NCBI GenBank assembly: GCA_947685225.1
Contig: CANTUV010000008.1
Coordinates: 45,505,501 to 45,569,500, forward strand
DNA length: 64,000 nucleotides
From: Garcia nutans
Lineage: Eukaryota > Streptophyta > Magnoliopsida > Malpighiales > Euphorbiaceae
Direction: 5' to 3'
The position numbers and the translations under genes are program-made. Positions 13,147-23,889 of the stretch are shown piece after piece. The notes beneath the pieces were generated by a model, which did not search any database, was not told where the DNA came from, and worked only from the letters and a program-made list of their open reading frames with translations. Numbering within the stretch: the stretch's first letter is position 1; every line of letters begins with the position of its first letter.

Positions 13147-13319
13147 TCATGCATTGTAAGGAACTACATTAGACCTGATTCTCGCAAACTAATTCGAGAT
13201 ATGTAGGCAGCTCTCCTTGAGCACGGTCTAAATTTTAATAAAAATCATTGGTTCATTTTTCTTTTGCCAACATAAAAAAAAGAAGAAAGAGAAAAAGAGA
13301 AAGAAAAGAAAGAAAAATC

Positions 13320-13460
13320 CTGCTAAGTCGAAAACCCACAAAGGGCGGCTTAGGCAATAGTGGGGCCCGCTAAGTCAAAAACCCGCAAAGGGCGGCTTAG
13401 GCAAGAATGGGTAAGAGCTCGCTAAGTTGAAAATCCGAAAGGACGACTTAGGCAAAAATT
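13320..13460 (+). repeat. Three-unit tandem repeat in E 3' UTR
   Basis: Units of about 55-60 bp begin near 13322, 13368 and 13422. Each carries GCTAAGT, a run of A and C, then GGGCGGCTTAGGCAA (the last with GGACGACTTAGGCAA). CTAAGT and its partner ACTTAG/GCTTAG can pair, so each unit is a potential hairpin. Confidence 0.8.
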
Positions 13461-13648
13461 AGAGCAAGTAAACAAAGTAGATAATGCTTAGAAAGCAAAT
13501 GAAAGAGTCATTCCAAAAAGAGTCATTCATTTCAAAAAGAGTCATTCATTCCATGAAATATCAAACCAAACAAAAGAGTCAAACCACAAGTCCAAAATGT
13601 CAAAAGAACCAAAAAAAAAAGAGAGAGACAATGGAGTCACCCTGGGAT

Positions 13649-13960
13649 CTAAATCCTACGCCTCCTACGTGGGGTAGAGTCTTCGGTATCTTCTTTAGTT
13701 CCGGAACTCTCTGCGACATCTATCTTCTCCTCGCTAAGAGGAACCACCTCCTCACCCTCTAGCTCCTGCAGCAATGCATGCCTACTTGGCTTTTCAATTG
13801 ACCAAACTTTAGCTGTGAACCAAGTTCTATACTTTGGAGTAGGCTGGACAAGGGAAGACTCCACAAAAGGCCTGATCATCTGATGGTTCCTAAACCCAAG
13901 TTTGAAAAACAGCTCGAATAACTCCAGGAATAATTTGGGGGCAACTTCAGAAAAATTCAA
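13649..13960 (-). CDS. Possible antisense accessory frame in E 3' UTR
   Basis: An open frame of 103 codons lies antisense to the element between integrase and the 3' LTR. It contains FRNHQMIRPFVESSLV and PTPKYRTWFTAKVW, then an acidic tail ending in RRRRR. No family is recognised. Antisense accessory frames in the 3' region have been described in some Tat elements (for example Grande of maize), so position and orientation make it worth noting. Against it: short length, no conserved motif I can name, and a dead host element. It may be a fragment of a longer ancestral frame. Confidence 0.3.
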   Translation of the reverse strand: MNFSEVAPKLFLELFELFFKLGFRNHQMIRPFVESSLVQPTPKYRTWFTAKVWSIEKPSRHALLQELEGEEVVPLSEEKIDVAESSGTKEDTEDSTPRRRRRI

Positions 13961-14493
13961 GTTCCTTCCCCAGTGAAGTTTGACTTCCTAGAGGATTATT
14001 TCTAAGTTCTTTACTAGAAATAATTACTGATAGCAGAGCTTAGTGAGGCCTAGCATTACTTCTGGTTCATTACTAGAGCTAATTCAAGTACATGTAAATG
14101 AAAGATTCCCATAATTTATTTCTAAGTTCTTTACTGGAAATAAATAAAAATTCCAATCCACCAATATTCCCCTAAGAGTGATGACAGAAAACAACCCACA
14201 TCTACCCATATTGATCCTTTCCACCTTTTGAAGACTCTTGGTCTAGTTGTGCATGCAATGGTTGGAAAGAAGCAAATAAATACCTTTCTGAAAATAAAAG
14301 GGGACATCATGCATACATATGCACTGTTTGTGCTAAACAAAAATGCAGGTACAGAAAAGTCAGAATACAATCAGAGAAAAATCAGAAGTGTTACAAGCAA
14401 TCCAGAAATGCCAAAAGGTGGGTCTTTTACCCCTCGCTCAAAATTCGCTCTTCAGACGACCACTGGGCTCCATAAATCATTTTTATGGACCCC

Positions 14494-14503
14494 AGTGGGG
14501 GGC
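14494..14503 (+). other. Polypurine tract of E
   Basis: AGTGGGGGGC just before the TGTGAACA end of the 3' LTR. Confidence 0.85.
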
Positions 14504-14720
14504 AATTGTGAACACTCGAATTTTGAGGCTCGGAAAGCCGGCCTCCTTAGACAGCAAAAGACCAAGGCAGACCGGACGACCACGGTGAAGTTAGCCGAAA
14601 GTATGTCTTCATGGTACTTGAAATGTCCAGAATGTCGCGAGGATCACGGATATGGTCCCGGAATATTTTTTGGAGGTCTGTAGCTCCCGAAAAATCAGTT
14701 TGAGCGAAAAATCGTGTTAT

Positions 14721-14966
14721 TTTAGCGGCTGAACCGCCGCAGGCAGCGGTCCAACCGCCGCGCACAGCGGTTCAACCACCGTACACAGTGCATGGCGGTC
14801 CAACCGCTGCGCACGGCGGTTCGACAGCCGCGCACAGTGCACGGCGGTCCAACTGCTGTGCACGGCGGTTCGACCGCCTCGCAAGGCGGTTTGACCGCCG
14901 TCGTTGACCTTTTCCCGATTTTTCGGCTGACAACGCCGGTCCGACCGCTGACCCCAGCGGTCCGAC
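14721..14966 (+). repeat. GC-rich palindromic minisatellite in U3 of E LTR
   Basis: About ten copies of a roughly 20-25 bp unit around GCGGTTCAACCGCCGC. The core (GCGGT...ACCGC) is self-complementary, so copies can pair within and between units. It stands out sharply from the AT-rich surroundings and lies just upstream of the TATA box. Confidence 0.85.
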
Positions 14967-14989
14967 TACCGTCCGGCCCGAATTTTGCC

Positions 14990-14996
14990 TATAAAA
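14990..14996 (+). promoter_or_regulatory. TATA box of E LTR
   Basis: TATAAAA about 25 bases after the GC-rich array; the likely start of the R region is shortly downstream. Confidence 0.65.
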
Positions 14997-15284
14997 TGCT
15001 ACTAAGTTTTAAAAAAGAGGGGTTGGACTTTTTCGGGTCGGCCTCATGCTGTCGAATTCGTTTCACGCCTAAAAAACTCTTATTGGACTTTTATTTGCAA
15101 GAATCTAACCTTGTGTGGCAGGGATTAAGAATCATATTTCAAGATCTAAGAAAACAAGACCTGGAACTTCGAAGTGGAAGGACCCTAAACAAGGTAGTAT
15201 GATAATTCATCATTTGTCAATTTAAGCATATCATAAAGCATCCTATCTTCTTCTTAATTTCTTTTCGGTCAAAGACCTAATCCT

Positions 15285-15615
15285 TTTAGGTCTAAGGCCT
15301 AATTAACTAATCAATCAACACTTCGGCTTGAAGCCGCGAATCAATCAACTTTCTGGCACGGAGCCTAAATTGCATCCTTTTGGTACAAAGTACCTAAATT
15401 TCACAATTAAAATCAATCCTTTTGGCCAAAGGCCTAAATTGCACTATTTTGGTACAAAGTACCTAAATTTCACAATTTTTGCACTAAGTGCTAAAACTCA
15501 TAATATTGGCAAAAAGCCCGGCAATGCAGGCCAAAGGCCTAAAAATTACATCCTTTAGGTACAAAGTACTTAAATTTTACCATCTAGCACTAAGTGCTAA
15601 ATCTCACAAATTTGG
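15285..15615 (+). repeat. Imperfect repeats with palindromic cores, R/U5 of E LTR
   Basis: A 30-60 bp pattern recurs with short palindromes that vary but stay self-complementary: GGTACAAAGTACC, GGCCAAAGGCC, GCACTAAGTGC, each followed by TAAA. Loop and tail are kept while arm letters change, which suggests pairing is what is retained. Confidence 0.7.
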
Positions 15616-16035
15616 CAAAAAACCCGACAATGCACGAAGCATACACACACACATGCATGAAGCATAATTTTTATCGCCTTTAAATAGGCTTTTCCGAACT
15701 ACATGGGCTTTGATCTCTCATAAAAACGAGAGTATGTAGGCATATTTGGGATTCACCCCGAATAGCAAGTGCACAATTTACTAACAATCTGTTCTTCTTC
15801 CTTTCTATTTTCCTTTTAGATTCTTTTCTTATTTGGCAAATTAATCAAATGCATGACATAGTCCCCGAATCCTCCTTGGGTTCGCAGATTAGAAACTTTT
15901 ACATTGGACACGTTATTGGAGTCAAACAAGGGTTTTCTTAGTTTTTCCCTTCGAACAAAATAAACTGAGTGGCGACTCCTGACAACGAGTGAACTTTCAT
16001 CCGAATCCTTTTCGGGTGAAAAACCGAGGTTCACA

Positions 16036-16379
16036 ACTGTGTAGTTACTATTTATATACTATTCACTAACTATTCATTTACTATTTATCAATAGTAACAT
16101 TTACTTTTTTTTGTTTGTTATTTTTTTAAGATTTAGGAAAAATAAATTAATTAGATGAATATATTTAAGAATTTAACAAACAAGTAAATAGATAGACTAA
16201 AAATAGAACATAAGTAAATTTAGCCTAAAAATCAGTGGTATTGATATAATGATATACTTACCTTGTGTTAACTTACTTGGCTCCGTATTAGCGTGATCGT
16301 TGAGTTATCCAGGGCGGAGGGTGTGTCTATAAAGCCCGACAATGGTATGATGTAGCATCTTCCCGGGTAAAACGGATTA
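16036..16379. other. AT-rich spacer, no gene seen
   Basis: Begins with E's 3' flank (ACTGT would be the target duplication, untestable here). From about 16260 the sequence becomes less AT-rich and may be the upstream part of the PMD pseudogene, but no frame can be supported. Confidence 0.5.
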
Positions 16380-17190
16380 TCCGAGATTGCGATTTTGAAA
16401 GCTTTATGTTGCAATTACCATCCGAGGAGTGTTCGATAGACAGGAGTGTAGTTCAACCATTGTCAGAGCGGTGGATGGACACGACCCATACTTTTCACCT
16501 ACCTATAGGAGAAATGACCATTGGCACAGTCGATTAAATAGCCATAATTGGTATCCGGTACTATAGCCTTCCGGTCCATCTTACCAATGATTTTCTAACA
16601 TTCGAAGAAGTCTAACAGTTAATCGGTATGGAATCATCATTTAAAAGGACTTTCAAGATAAAAATTGAGCCGATTCATAATTATTAGATGAACTAAGTAG
16701 GACGGGATCGTAGAGAAACAACCAAGCAATATGCTCGAGGATTTTTACTATATTTGCTCGGGTCGACTATTTTATGCAGCACCTAATCTGCCATCCATTT
16801 TTCAGTGTTGAGGGCCCTTACTGAAATGAGTATGGCACCGCTTTACGGCTGGGGTGAAGCTGGCCTTGCCTATCTTTACCATGGACTTGATAAGATTTGC
16901 AGAAATAAGAAGTCTTTTGTTGGCTTTATGGTGATTGTCGAGGTATTCTTCTTCTACCAATGTCAATTCCATTCTTATTCTCATATGAATTTGATTTTTA
17001 TTATTGTTGTAGGCATGGGCATATGAGCATAATCTTGTGAGGGTGCCTAAAATTTTTCAAGAGATAGTTAGGTATCTGAGATTGAATTTTTGGTTGTTAA
17101 ATCATGCAAAAGTTCCCGGCTCTCACCATGTGCACACCCAACGCTATCTCTTAAGTTGCTTAACCTAGGGCTAGGTAAAATAGCATTAGT
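16380..17190 (+). pseudogene. Plant mobile domain (PMD, aminotransferase-like) pseudogene
   Basis: Three PMD blocks are readable in order. The first (about 16420-16608) holds SERWMDTTHTFHLPIGEM, then a stop, then IAIIGIRYYSLPVHLTND. The second (about 16729-16942) holds YARGFLLYLLGSTIL, a stop, then YGWGEAGLAYLYHGLD. The third (from 17013) starts AWAYEHNLV. The pattern FHLPxGEMTI ... FLLYLLGxTI ... WGxAxLAxLY ... WAYE is typical of the PMD family, found in plant genes such as MAIN and in some transposons. A GT-AG intron fits between blocks two and three. Stops and at least one frame change make it a pseudogene. It could be a host gene remnant or gene cargo of an unseen transposon; no transposon ends were found. 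Confidence 0.8.
16943..17012 (+). other. Probable intron of the PMD pseudogene
   Basis: 70 bases starting GTATTC and ending TTGTTGTAG. It is T-rich and phase 0: removing it joins MVIVE directly to AWAYEHNLV, the expected order in the family. Presence of an intron argues against a processed (retrotransposed) copy. Confidence 0.7.
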
Positions 17191-17284
17191 ATACTTTAAA
17201 ATTTATATAAAAGTTCACTTAACTTATGCCATTTTGTAGGTCAATTTGGCCTAGTGGAACACAAAAGAGCGAACGAACTGGACT

Positions 17285-18196
17285 TCTTCCATGAATTTGC
17301 CTTTGTCAGGGTCAATCTCAATGCCATTTAGACCAATCACATGTCCCAACAATTTGCCTAAGGTAACCCCGAACACATACTTCTTTGGGTTTAATGTTAG
17401 CTTATATTTCAATGCTCTATTGAAGAATAATTCTAAGTTTTGGAAGTGTTGTTCCCTTGCATCTGATTTCACCATTATATCATCAACATATACTTCGACT
17501 TTTTTGTGCATCATGTCATGAAATAATGTGGTGGCCATCCTTTGGTAGGTTGCTCCAGCATTCTTTAAGCCAAACAGCATCACCCTATAACAAAATATAC
17601 ACCATGTAGTAATGAAAGCAGTTTTGGCTTTATCCTCTTGGGCCATTAACACTTGGTTGTATATGAAAAATCCATCTACAAACGAATGTAGCAAGCTAGA
17701 GGTTGTACTATCAATGAGGACATCTATATGGGGTAAAGGAAAATCATCTTTAGGGGAAGCCTTGTTTAAATCTCTATAGTCGGCACAGATCCTAATTCTT
17801 CCATCTTTCTTTGGCATGGGTACTATGTTGGCTAGCCAATCTGGATATTCTATCACTTTAAGGAACTTTACTTGTATTTGTTTAGTGACCTCTTCTTTAA
17901 CCAATTCAGCCCATTTCGGCCTCAAATGCCTAAGCTTTTATTTGACAGGCTTCATATGAGTGTAATTAGGAATGAGATGTTTGGCTATGTCTCGATCTAT
18001 TCCAGGCATATCCTCATAAGACCAAGCAAATACTTCTTCATATTTTTTAAATATGTTTTCAAATCTCTCTCTCTCTCTCTCATCAGGAGTAAGGTCGGAT
18101 GCTATTCTAATATTTTTAAGATTTTTGGTTGTTCCCAAATTTAATGATTGTGTATCAACAGAGTTAATAATAAAGATGCTCATGTAACCACTATTT
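17285..18196 (-). pseudogene. Reverse transcriptase of element D
   Basis: The minus strand reads the pre-RT segment (FAWSYEDMPGIDRDIAKHL), a stop near 17938, then RT motifs PDWLANIVPMPKKDGR, ADYRDLNKASPKDDFPL, FGLKNAGATYQRM and the catalytic EVYVDDIMVKS (YVDD at 17479-17490). It ends after GIEIDPDK, where relatives continue into the RNase H connection; the following residues do not match, so about 17285-17300 is a deletion breakpoint. The RT core is more complete than in E. The dead stop and missing downstream domains rule out function. Confidence 0.9.
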
Positions 18197-18201
18197 GAAT
18201 G
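18197..18201 (+). repeat. Target-site duplication of solo LTR C, left copy
   Basis: GAATG here and at 24428-24432. Confidence 0.93.
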
Positions 18202-18565
18202 TGTAACACCCCTATACCTCATATACGTACACAGCATGCTAGAACGATCGTAATATACGTATACAAAATATAGGTATGCCATGTTTATAAAACATACAGA
18301 CAATCCTTTTTTTTAAAAAAAATATATGAATAACTTTAAAACATTTTAAAACTAGAAACAATAGATAACATATTTAATCAAAACACAGTGGAAAATATAT
18401 AACAATTATTTACAAATACAAATACATCAAAACTCAAGTTTTACAAAAACATAAAACATATACATGTTTGGTAGTATGTCTTCGATCTTTAAGCTTCACT
18501 AGCAACACCTCAAGATCTAGCCTCTACTCGGCCTAGAGGAACTCTCTGGTTCTTCCCTGTTACTT

Positions 18566-18601
18566 GCGCGATAAATCATAATCGCGCTAAGCCAACGGCT
18601 T
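18566..18601 (-). other. Twin hairpin of LTR C, interrupted by M
   Basis: On the minus strand arms GCGCGAT/ATCGCGC pair perfectly over 7 bp. The neighbouring CTAAGCC/GGCTTAG hairpin is cut inside its arm: solo LTR M entered at GGCTT, and the missing AG is at 21282-21283. Confidence 0.75.
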
Positions 18602-18951
18602 TGTAACACCCTTATACCCCGCATACGTACACAGCATGCTTTTACGATCGTAATATACGTATACTGAATATAGGAATGCCACGGTTTACAACCAAACGAC
18701 TCATTTATGAACAAATTTAAAACATTTAAAAGAAAATATAAAACACAAAAGATAAAGTGTTTATTTAAAACGCAGCGGAAAATATAACAAATATTTACAA
18801 ATACCTATACATCAAAACTCATGTTTTACAAAATATAAAATATATATACATGTTTGGCAGTATGTCTTTGATCTTTGAGCTCCACTATCAACACCTCAAA
18901 CTCTAGACTCTACTCGGCCTAGAGGAACTCTCCAGTTCTTCCCTATCACCT

Positions 18952-18989
18952 GCGCGATGAACCACAATCGCGCTAAGCCTACGACTTAG
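18952..18989 (-). other. Twin hairpin of LTR M
   Basis: Minus-strand arms GCGCGAT/ATCGCGC (7 bp, 8-base loop) next to CTAAGT/GCTTAG. The latter differs from the usual CTAAGC/GCTTAG but still pairs as RNA through U-G. Confidence 0.75.
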
Positions 18990-19150
18990 TGGTACAAACT
19001 ATAATAATATTATGCTTCAATGCCATGCCAATGTTATACATTTCAACAATTAAAACAATATTCACAAGTGATATCTTTGTATTGTTCATAAGACTACATT
19101 TCATCATTTTATGATTTACATTGACTCAAAGAAAAGTATGGGCCCACAAG

Positions 19151-19570
19151 ACACTAATATGTTATTCAAAGTTCAGAGTTACTGCTTTGGTCCATAATCA
19201 TAATCATCAAGCCCATAGGCGATACATATATATATATCTCTATCCATGGATAGGGTAACAGACCCAGTCTCTTGAATCTCAACCCGCTAAACTCGAGGAG
19301 ATCCTCAACCTGGCAAGACTATTACCTGTAACAGACCCAGTCTCTTGGACCTCAACCCGGATAAACCAAGGAGATCCTCAACCCGGCAAGACTGTTACTT
19401 ATCATATATTTCATATTCATAATTCATATAGTGTAACAGACCCAGTCTCTTGGACCTCAATTCAACTCAAATTGAAGAGATCCTCAACCCGGCAAGACTG
19501 TTACCTTTTTACATTTTATAGGCATGCCGCCAAATCCAGAACTCTGAAGGTTGAATAACACATTAGACAC
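19151..19570 (-). repeat. Inverted-repeat cassette of LTR M with three tandem units
   Basis: Arms at 19151-19183 and 19538-19570. Units starting GTAACAGACCCAGTCTCTTG lie near 19256, 19328 and 19434, the same unit type as LARD-A and LARD-B but three copies. Confidence 0.8.
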
Positions 19571-20069
19571 ATAATCTTTTCATTTATATCTTTATACATT
19601 TCTTTCTCAATTCATTTCATTCTCATCATTATAGCCAACAACCATGGCTTCATATCTCATAATCAAAATAGGCAACCATGCCTCAATCATCTCATTAGCA
19701 TCATTATAGCCAACAACCATGGCTTCATATATCATCAAATCACATTAAATCAATTAATCATTCAAGTATCCACATCCAATTGCATTAACATACCTTTCAT
19801 ATCTCATCAAATTTTTTAACCCTGTAATCAATTGCTTAGCATATGTATAATCAAATATCAAATCATGTGAGTGTATGCAACAATGTAGTTTGTACTTACC
19901 TTAGGAACAACTCACACCAATCTACAACCTTTCTCTTACAAGAATTCTTCACCACCTAGGTTAAGACAATTCAACCTCTTCAATACCTAAACCAAAGGTG
20001 ATAATACATACTCACTTAGAGATACACATGAGATAATAAGACTAAGAACCAACTAGAGCAAACCCTAAA

Positions 20070-20430
20070 CATGACACGCTCAACAACACGGGCGTGTCCC
20101 TAACCGTGCCCTAAACTCACAACAGAGAAGCTTTGACACGCTCAGAACCACGAGCGTGTCACTGAACGTGTAATACATTCTGTCTCATAGAAACATTGAC
20201 ACGTCCAACAACATGGGCGTGTTCATGGCCGTGTCAATTCCTCACCAACACAGTAGCTATGACACACTCAGTGACATGGGCGTGTCACTGGACGTGTCAA
20301 TACTACAACTACACAGAGGCTGTGACACGCTCAGTGACATGGGCGTGTCACTGCTCATGTCACCCATCTAAGAACACAGAACCATCGACATGCCCAAAGA
20401 CTTGGCCGTGCTCATGGGCGTGCCAGGCCC
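20070..20430 (-). repeat. Array of GACACG-type palindromes in LTR M
   Basis: About six imperfect units of 50-60 bp, each with GACACGCTCA, GTGACATGGGCGTGTCAC or close variants. GACACG...CGTGTC are inverted, so every unit can fold. Similar arrays are in LARD-B LTRs and in J. Confidence 0.8.
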
Positions 20431-21484
20431 AAAACCCAGATTCCGGCAACATCAACAACACAACCAACAAATCACTTCCTTTCACCAAAATCCACTTCTA
20501 ACAAACTTAGCTCAACATACCCAAAAACCATAACAAACTTACAAAAACACCAAAAACAACTAAAAACATACATCCAACACAAATCAAAATCATCACCACA
20601 AACCCAAAACTCAACCACAATACATTCACTTCTAACAACTTACTCTTTCCTTCAATCCAACCCCAAAATCCAAAATCACTTGAACCAAACACTCTTAAAC
20701 ACATCTTAATCAAACATAATCACATACTATCAACAATCAACCCACAAACTCAAACACATCTTAAAAGAAAATCAAGGAATCAAGAGGAAACTTACCAAGG
20801 ATGAAGAAACTCTTAAATTTCCACTTGATCACTTGAAAACTTCCTTAGATCTTGAGTTAAGAAGATCAAATCTCTCCCTTGTTCTCTTGTTTCTTTGTTA
20901 GCCGGCCAAAAGAAGAGAGAAGGAAAGAAAAGGAAAATGGCCACGGAAAGGAAAGAAAGAAAGAAGAAAAGATAGAAAGCAAAAGTCAAATCATCTCCTA
21001 AAACCCTCTCCTCCAAGCATTTAATATTAAAATAATCCATTTAATCTCTCCCACTCATTTAAATTTCCTTCTAATTACTAATTAAATAAAAAATACAAAA
21101 ATATCTTCCTTAGTTGACCAACCATTTGACTTGTATATATGTTGTATATATTTCCATATATACAACATATAAACTCTCTCTTCACTTCCTTTCTCTTTCC
21201 AATAACACATATACATTAAATCCAATAAAAACAACAATTAAATCAAAACTTCTAGGGCACACTTTGGGATATTACAGGCTTAGTGGTACAAACTACAATA
21301 ATACTATGTTCCAATACAATGCCAATGTTACAATCAATTTCATACACCATTCAAAAGAATATTACATTTCAGCATTTTACTTTGTTCAATGTCATATCAA
21401 ACATTCATATTGTATCTTCATAATTTCATTAGTTTCACCATTCAAGAATCATATTAAATACAAAGACAAGCATGGGCCCAAAAG

Positions 21485-21844
21485 ACACTAATATGCCATT
21501 CAACTTTTAGAGTCAATGTTTTGGTTTAATTATCACATTTATCATTATCATTATCCCAACTAGGCTTCAAGGATTTAGGTTTAACCAAGCTTCAAGGGGA
21601 ACAAAGCATGCTAAGTATCAACCCAACTTGGCTTCAAGAACCAAACCCAACCTAGCTTCAAGGGTTGTAACATCTCAATTAGGCTTCAAGGACTAGACCC
21701 AACCAAGCTTCAAGGGGAGTAAAACATGTTAAACTTCAACCCAACTTGACTTCAAGGATCAAGCCCAACCTAACTTCAAGAGATTGTAACTATTAGGCAT
21801 GCCACCAACAACAAAACTCTGAAAATGAATAACATATTAGACAC
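21485..21844 (-). repeat. Inverted-repeat cassette of LTR C with a different tandem unit
   Basis: Arms at 21485-21515 and 21813-21844 match those of LARD-A, but the interior has a different unit of about 40-60 bp built on CAACCTAGCTTCAAGG and CTAGGCTTCAAGGA. J carries the same unit type. Confidence 0.78.
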
Positions 21845-22434
21845 ACAATTCATTTATTATTTCATTATCATTTAATCATCATCACTTAGGCATACATGCC
21901 TCCATCATCTCATTTACATCATTATAGCCAATAACAATGGCTTCACATCTTTTCAATAGAATATACATATCTAACACATTGAACATAATCATCTAGGCAA
22001 TATGCCTCAATCATGTCATTTACATCTCATTATATATCTCAATTCATCATTTAGGTGTGCATAATTAATGGCATTAACACATAATTTAGATGCTTATCAA
22101 TCATTCATATTATACCAATCATAACATTATTCATAAGCATCAACAATGCATTAGATTTCCTAACACATTTACAATCAAATGGATTTTAAGTCTCAACATC
22201 ATATGAATATATGCAATAATGTAGTTTGTACTTACCTTAAGCACCACTTATACAAATCTATACACTTCTTTTTTTTCCAAGAATTCTTCACTTCTCAAAT
22301 TAGGGCAAATCACTTTCTTCCAAAACCTAGTCCAAAAATGATACAATACATGAATTCCAATACAATTTATCACTTATTAACCTCCTCTTAGACCTTTATA
22401 ACACACATTACAAACCAACACCCCATATTAGAGC

Positions 22435-22555
22435 CCATGGTCGTGGCCACCCTAACCCCCACGGGCGTGGGGTAGAAAACAATTCTGCCTAAATTGTTCA
22501 ACACCCCCACGGCCATGGCATCAAAGGGCCACGGGCGTGGCATCCAAAATGCTAC
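22435..22555 (-). repeat. GGGCGTGG palindromic units in LTR C
   Basis: Two units with GGTCGTGGCCACC / CACGGGCGTGG and CACGGCCATGGC / CCACGGGCGTGGC. Same place and character as the GACACG arrays of M, J and LARD-B. Confidence 0.65.
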
Positions 22556-23599
22556 TGCCTTCGACCAAATTCACATATTCTAGGCTTACAACTCCAACAA
22601 ACACAAACAACATGAAGATCTATGAAAATAATTAATCAAACTCAAGTTAAACATCACTTACCACTTCAAAACCCTAAAACCAACTCAACTCAAACACTTC
22701 CAATATCAACACCAACATAACTTCTTAACTTAAAATCAATTTCAAGACTTAAAAACACACCACAAATAAACCTAATCATACCATCAACATCAATTCATCA
22801 ACCCCAAACACAACTTCAAAAAGAACAAAGGAAATCAAGAGAGAGAACTTACCAAAGTTGATGAATCTTCACAAATTTCCAACTTAATCACTTGAATCTT
22901 CCTTCAATTTTGAGTTTGGAACAAACAAAATTCACTCTTGCTTTCTTGCTTTGGATGGCCGGCCAACAATGGAGAAGAAAGGAAGAAAAAGAAAAAATGA
23001 AGAAAAGTCAACTTTCCCTTCTCTTTAAACCTCCACCAAGCAATTTAAAAAGACAATTACCTAAATACCCTTTTCTATATAATTAAACTTCCTTTCACTT
23101 AATATCCTTTTTAGTAATTTCATAAGTAACAAAATAAATATCTTCTTCCTTTGACCATCACATTTGACTTGTATATATGTTGTATATATTTTCATATACA
23201 CAACATATACACTTTCCTCTAAATTTCTTTTCTCTTCCAAATTAACATATACATTCAATCCAATTAAAACAATAATATCAAAACTTCTAAGGCATATGTT
23301 GTCCCAAGATGGCAACCAAGAGGGGGGGTGAATTGGTTTCCTCAAGAAATGATGGCAAATTAAAAAACTTCAACAAATAAGAAATGTAGAAGATGTAAAA
23401 GATTGAGTAGAGAGTAGAAAAATCAGCACAAGAGATTTATAGTGGTTCAGATTCAACAATCCTACATCCACTCCCCAACCTCAATTGGGTATTCCACTAT
23501 ACTTGAAGTTTTACAAGCTCACTTCCAACTTTGGTGTTTCGACAAGCTCACACCTAACTTGACAAGTGTTTTACTAAGGCTAACACTCAAACCACTTAC

Positions 23600-23685
23600 A
23601 AGAGTTTTACTAGGCTCACTCTCACAACCTTTACAAGAGTTTTACTAGGCTCACTCTCACAACCTTTACAATTGGTGTTTTAATG
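23600..23685 (+). repeat. Tandem repeat in LTR N
   Basis: A unit of 34 bp containing TTTACTAGGCTCACTCTCAC and AACCTTTACAA occurs twice, with partial copies on both sides. Confidence 0.75.
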
Positions 23686-23889
23686 GCTAACACTCAACCT
23701 TACATGAAGAGATAAATAGATGAAATCTTAAGTAAATAACTTGCAAGAGTTTGGACAATATTAGTATTTATTCTCTTGCTAGAAGACTTGTTTGAGGTAG
23801 TATTTATAGGCCTCAAACAAGTTCTGCCCGTTGGTGAAGTGGGTAGAAAAGTGCAATTCCAACAGCCATAAAATCTTCTTGGATTTTTG

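Larger units (their letters stand above)
13147..14506 (+). other. 3' UTR of element E
   Basis: Between the pol stop and the 3' LTR. It starts with a GATATGTAGGCAGCT motif, then a purine-rich run (about 13275-13315), a short tandem array, and about 1 kb with no recognised sense gene. Long, repeat-bearing 3' UTRs are known in Tat elements. Confidence 0.75.
1..16035 (+). mobile_element. Tat-lineage Ty3/gypsy retrotransposon E, left end outside window
   Basis: Order seen on the + strand: reverse transcriptase, classical gypsy RNase H, second (archaeal-like) RNase H, integrase, repeat-rich 3' UTR, polypurine tract, 3' LTR. A second RNase H between gypsy RNase H and integrase is a hallmark of the plant Tat lineage. 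The pol reading is cut at base 848 by LARD-A and resumes at 10974 after a TCCCA duplication. Premature stops at 713-715 and 12508-12510 and an RT lesion at about 334-410 show a dead copy. Gag, protease, primer site and 5' LTR would lie to the left of the window. Confidence 0.93.
14507..16035 (+). repeat. 3' LTR of Tat element E
   Basis: 1529 bp, starting TGTGAACACTC and ending GGTTCACA (inverted ends TGTGAAC/GTTCACA). A polypurine tract is directly upstream. It contains a GC-rich palindromic array in U3, a TATA box and a second set of palindromic repeats. The partner LTR is outside the window, so age cannot be judged. Confidence 0.9.
18602..21276 (-). mobile_element. Solo LTR M nested in C
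   Basis: 2675 bp, plus-strand ends TGTAACACCC and GGGATATTACA, flanked by GGCTT at 18597-18601 and 21277-21281. Related to C and J but distinct. Twin hairpin at 18952-18989, inverted-repeat cassette at 19151-19570, palindromic GACACG array at 20070-20430. Candidate donors at 19894-19899 and 20790-20795. No coding region. Confidence 0.93.

Noticed and set aside
14228..14683. 151-codon plus-strand frame at the end of E 3' UTR
   Set aside because: It runs across the polypurine tract and into the 3' LTR, with no recognised domain.
14792..15202. 136-codon frame in E LTR
   Set aside because: Mostly translation of the GC-rich palindromic array; no known domain.
17938..18303. 121-codon frame spanning the right end of D RT
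   Set aside because: Its C-terminal half is genuine pre-RT sequence of D, but its N-terminal part is read from inserted solo LTR C; it is not one protein.
20070..20430. CRISPR-like array of regularly spaced palindromic repeats
   Set aside because: Units vary, there are no unique spacers of fixed size, the context is a plant LTR, and no cas genes exist. They are minisatellites.
20196..20501. 101-codon frame with repeated TWACHW-type segments, similar at 58939-59160
   Set aside because: Again a reading of the GACACG arrays, in LTRs M and J; repetitive only because the DNA is.
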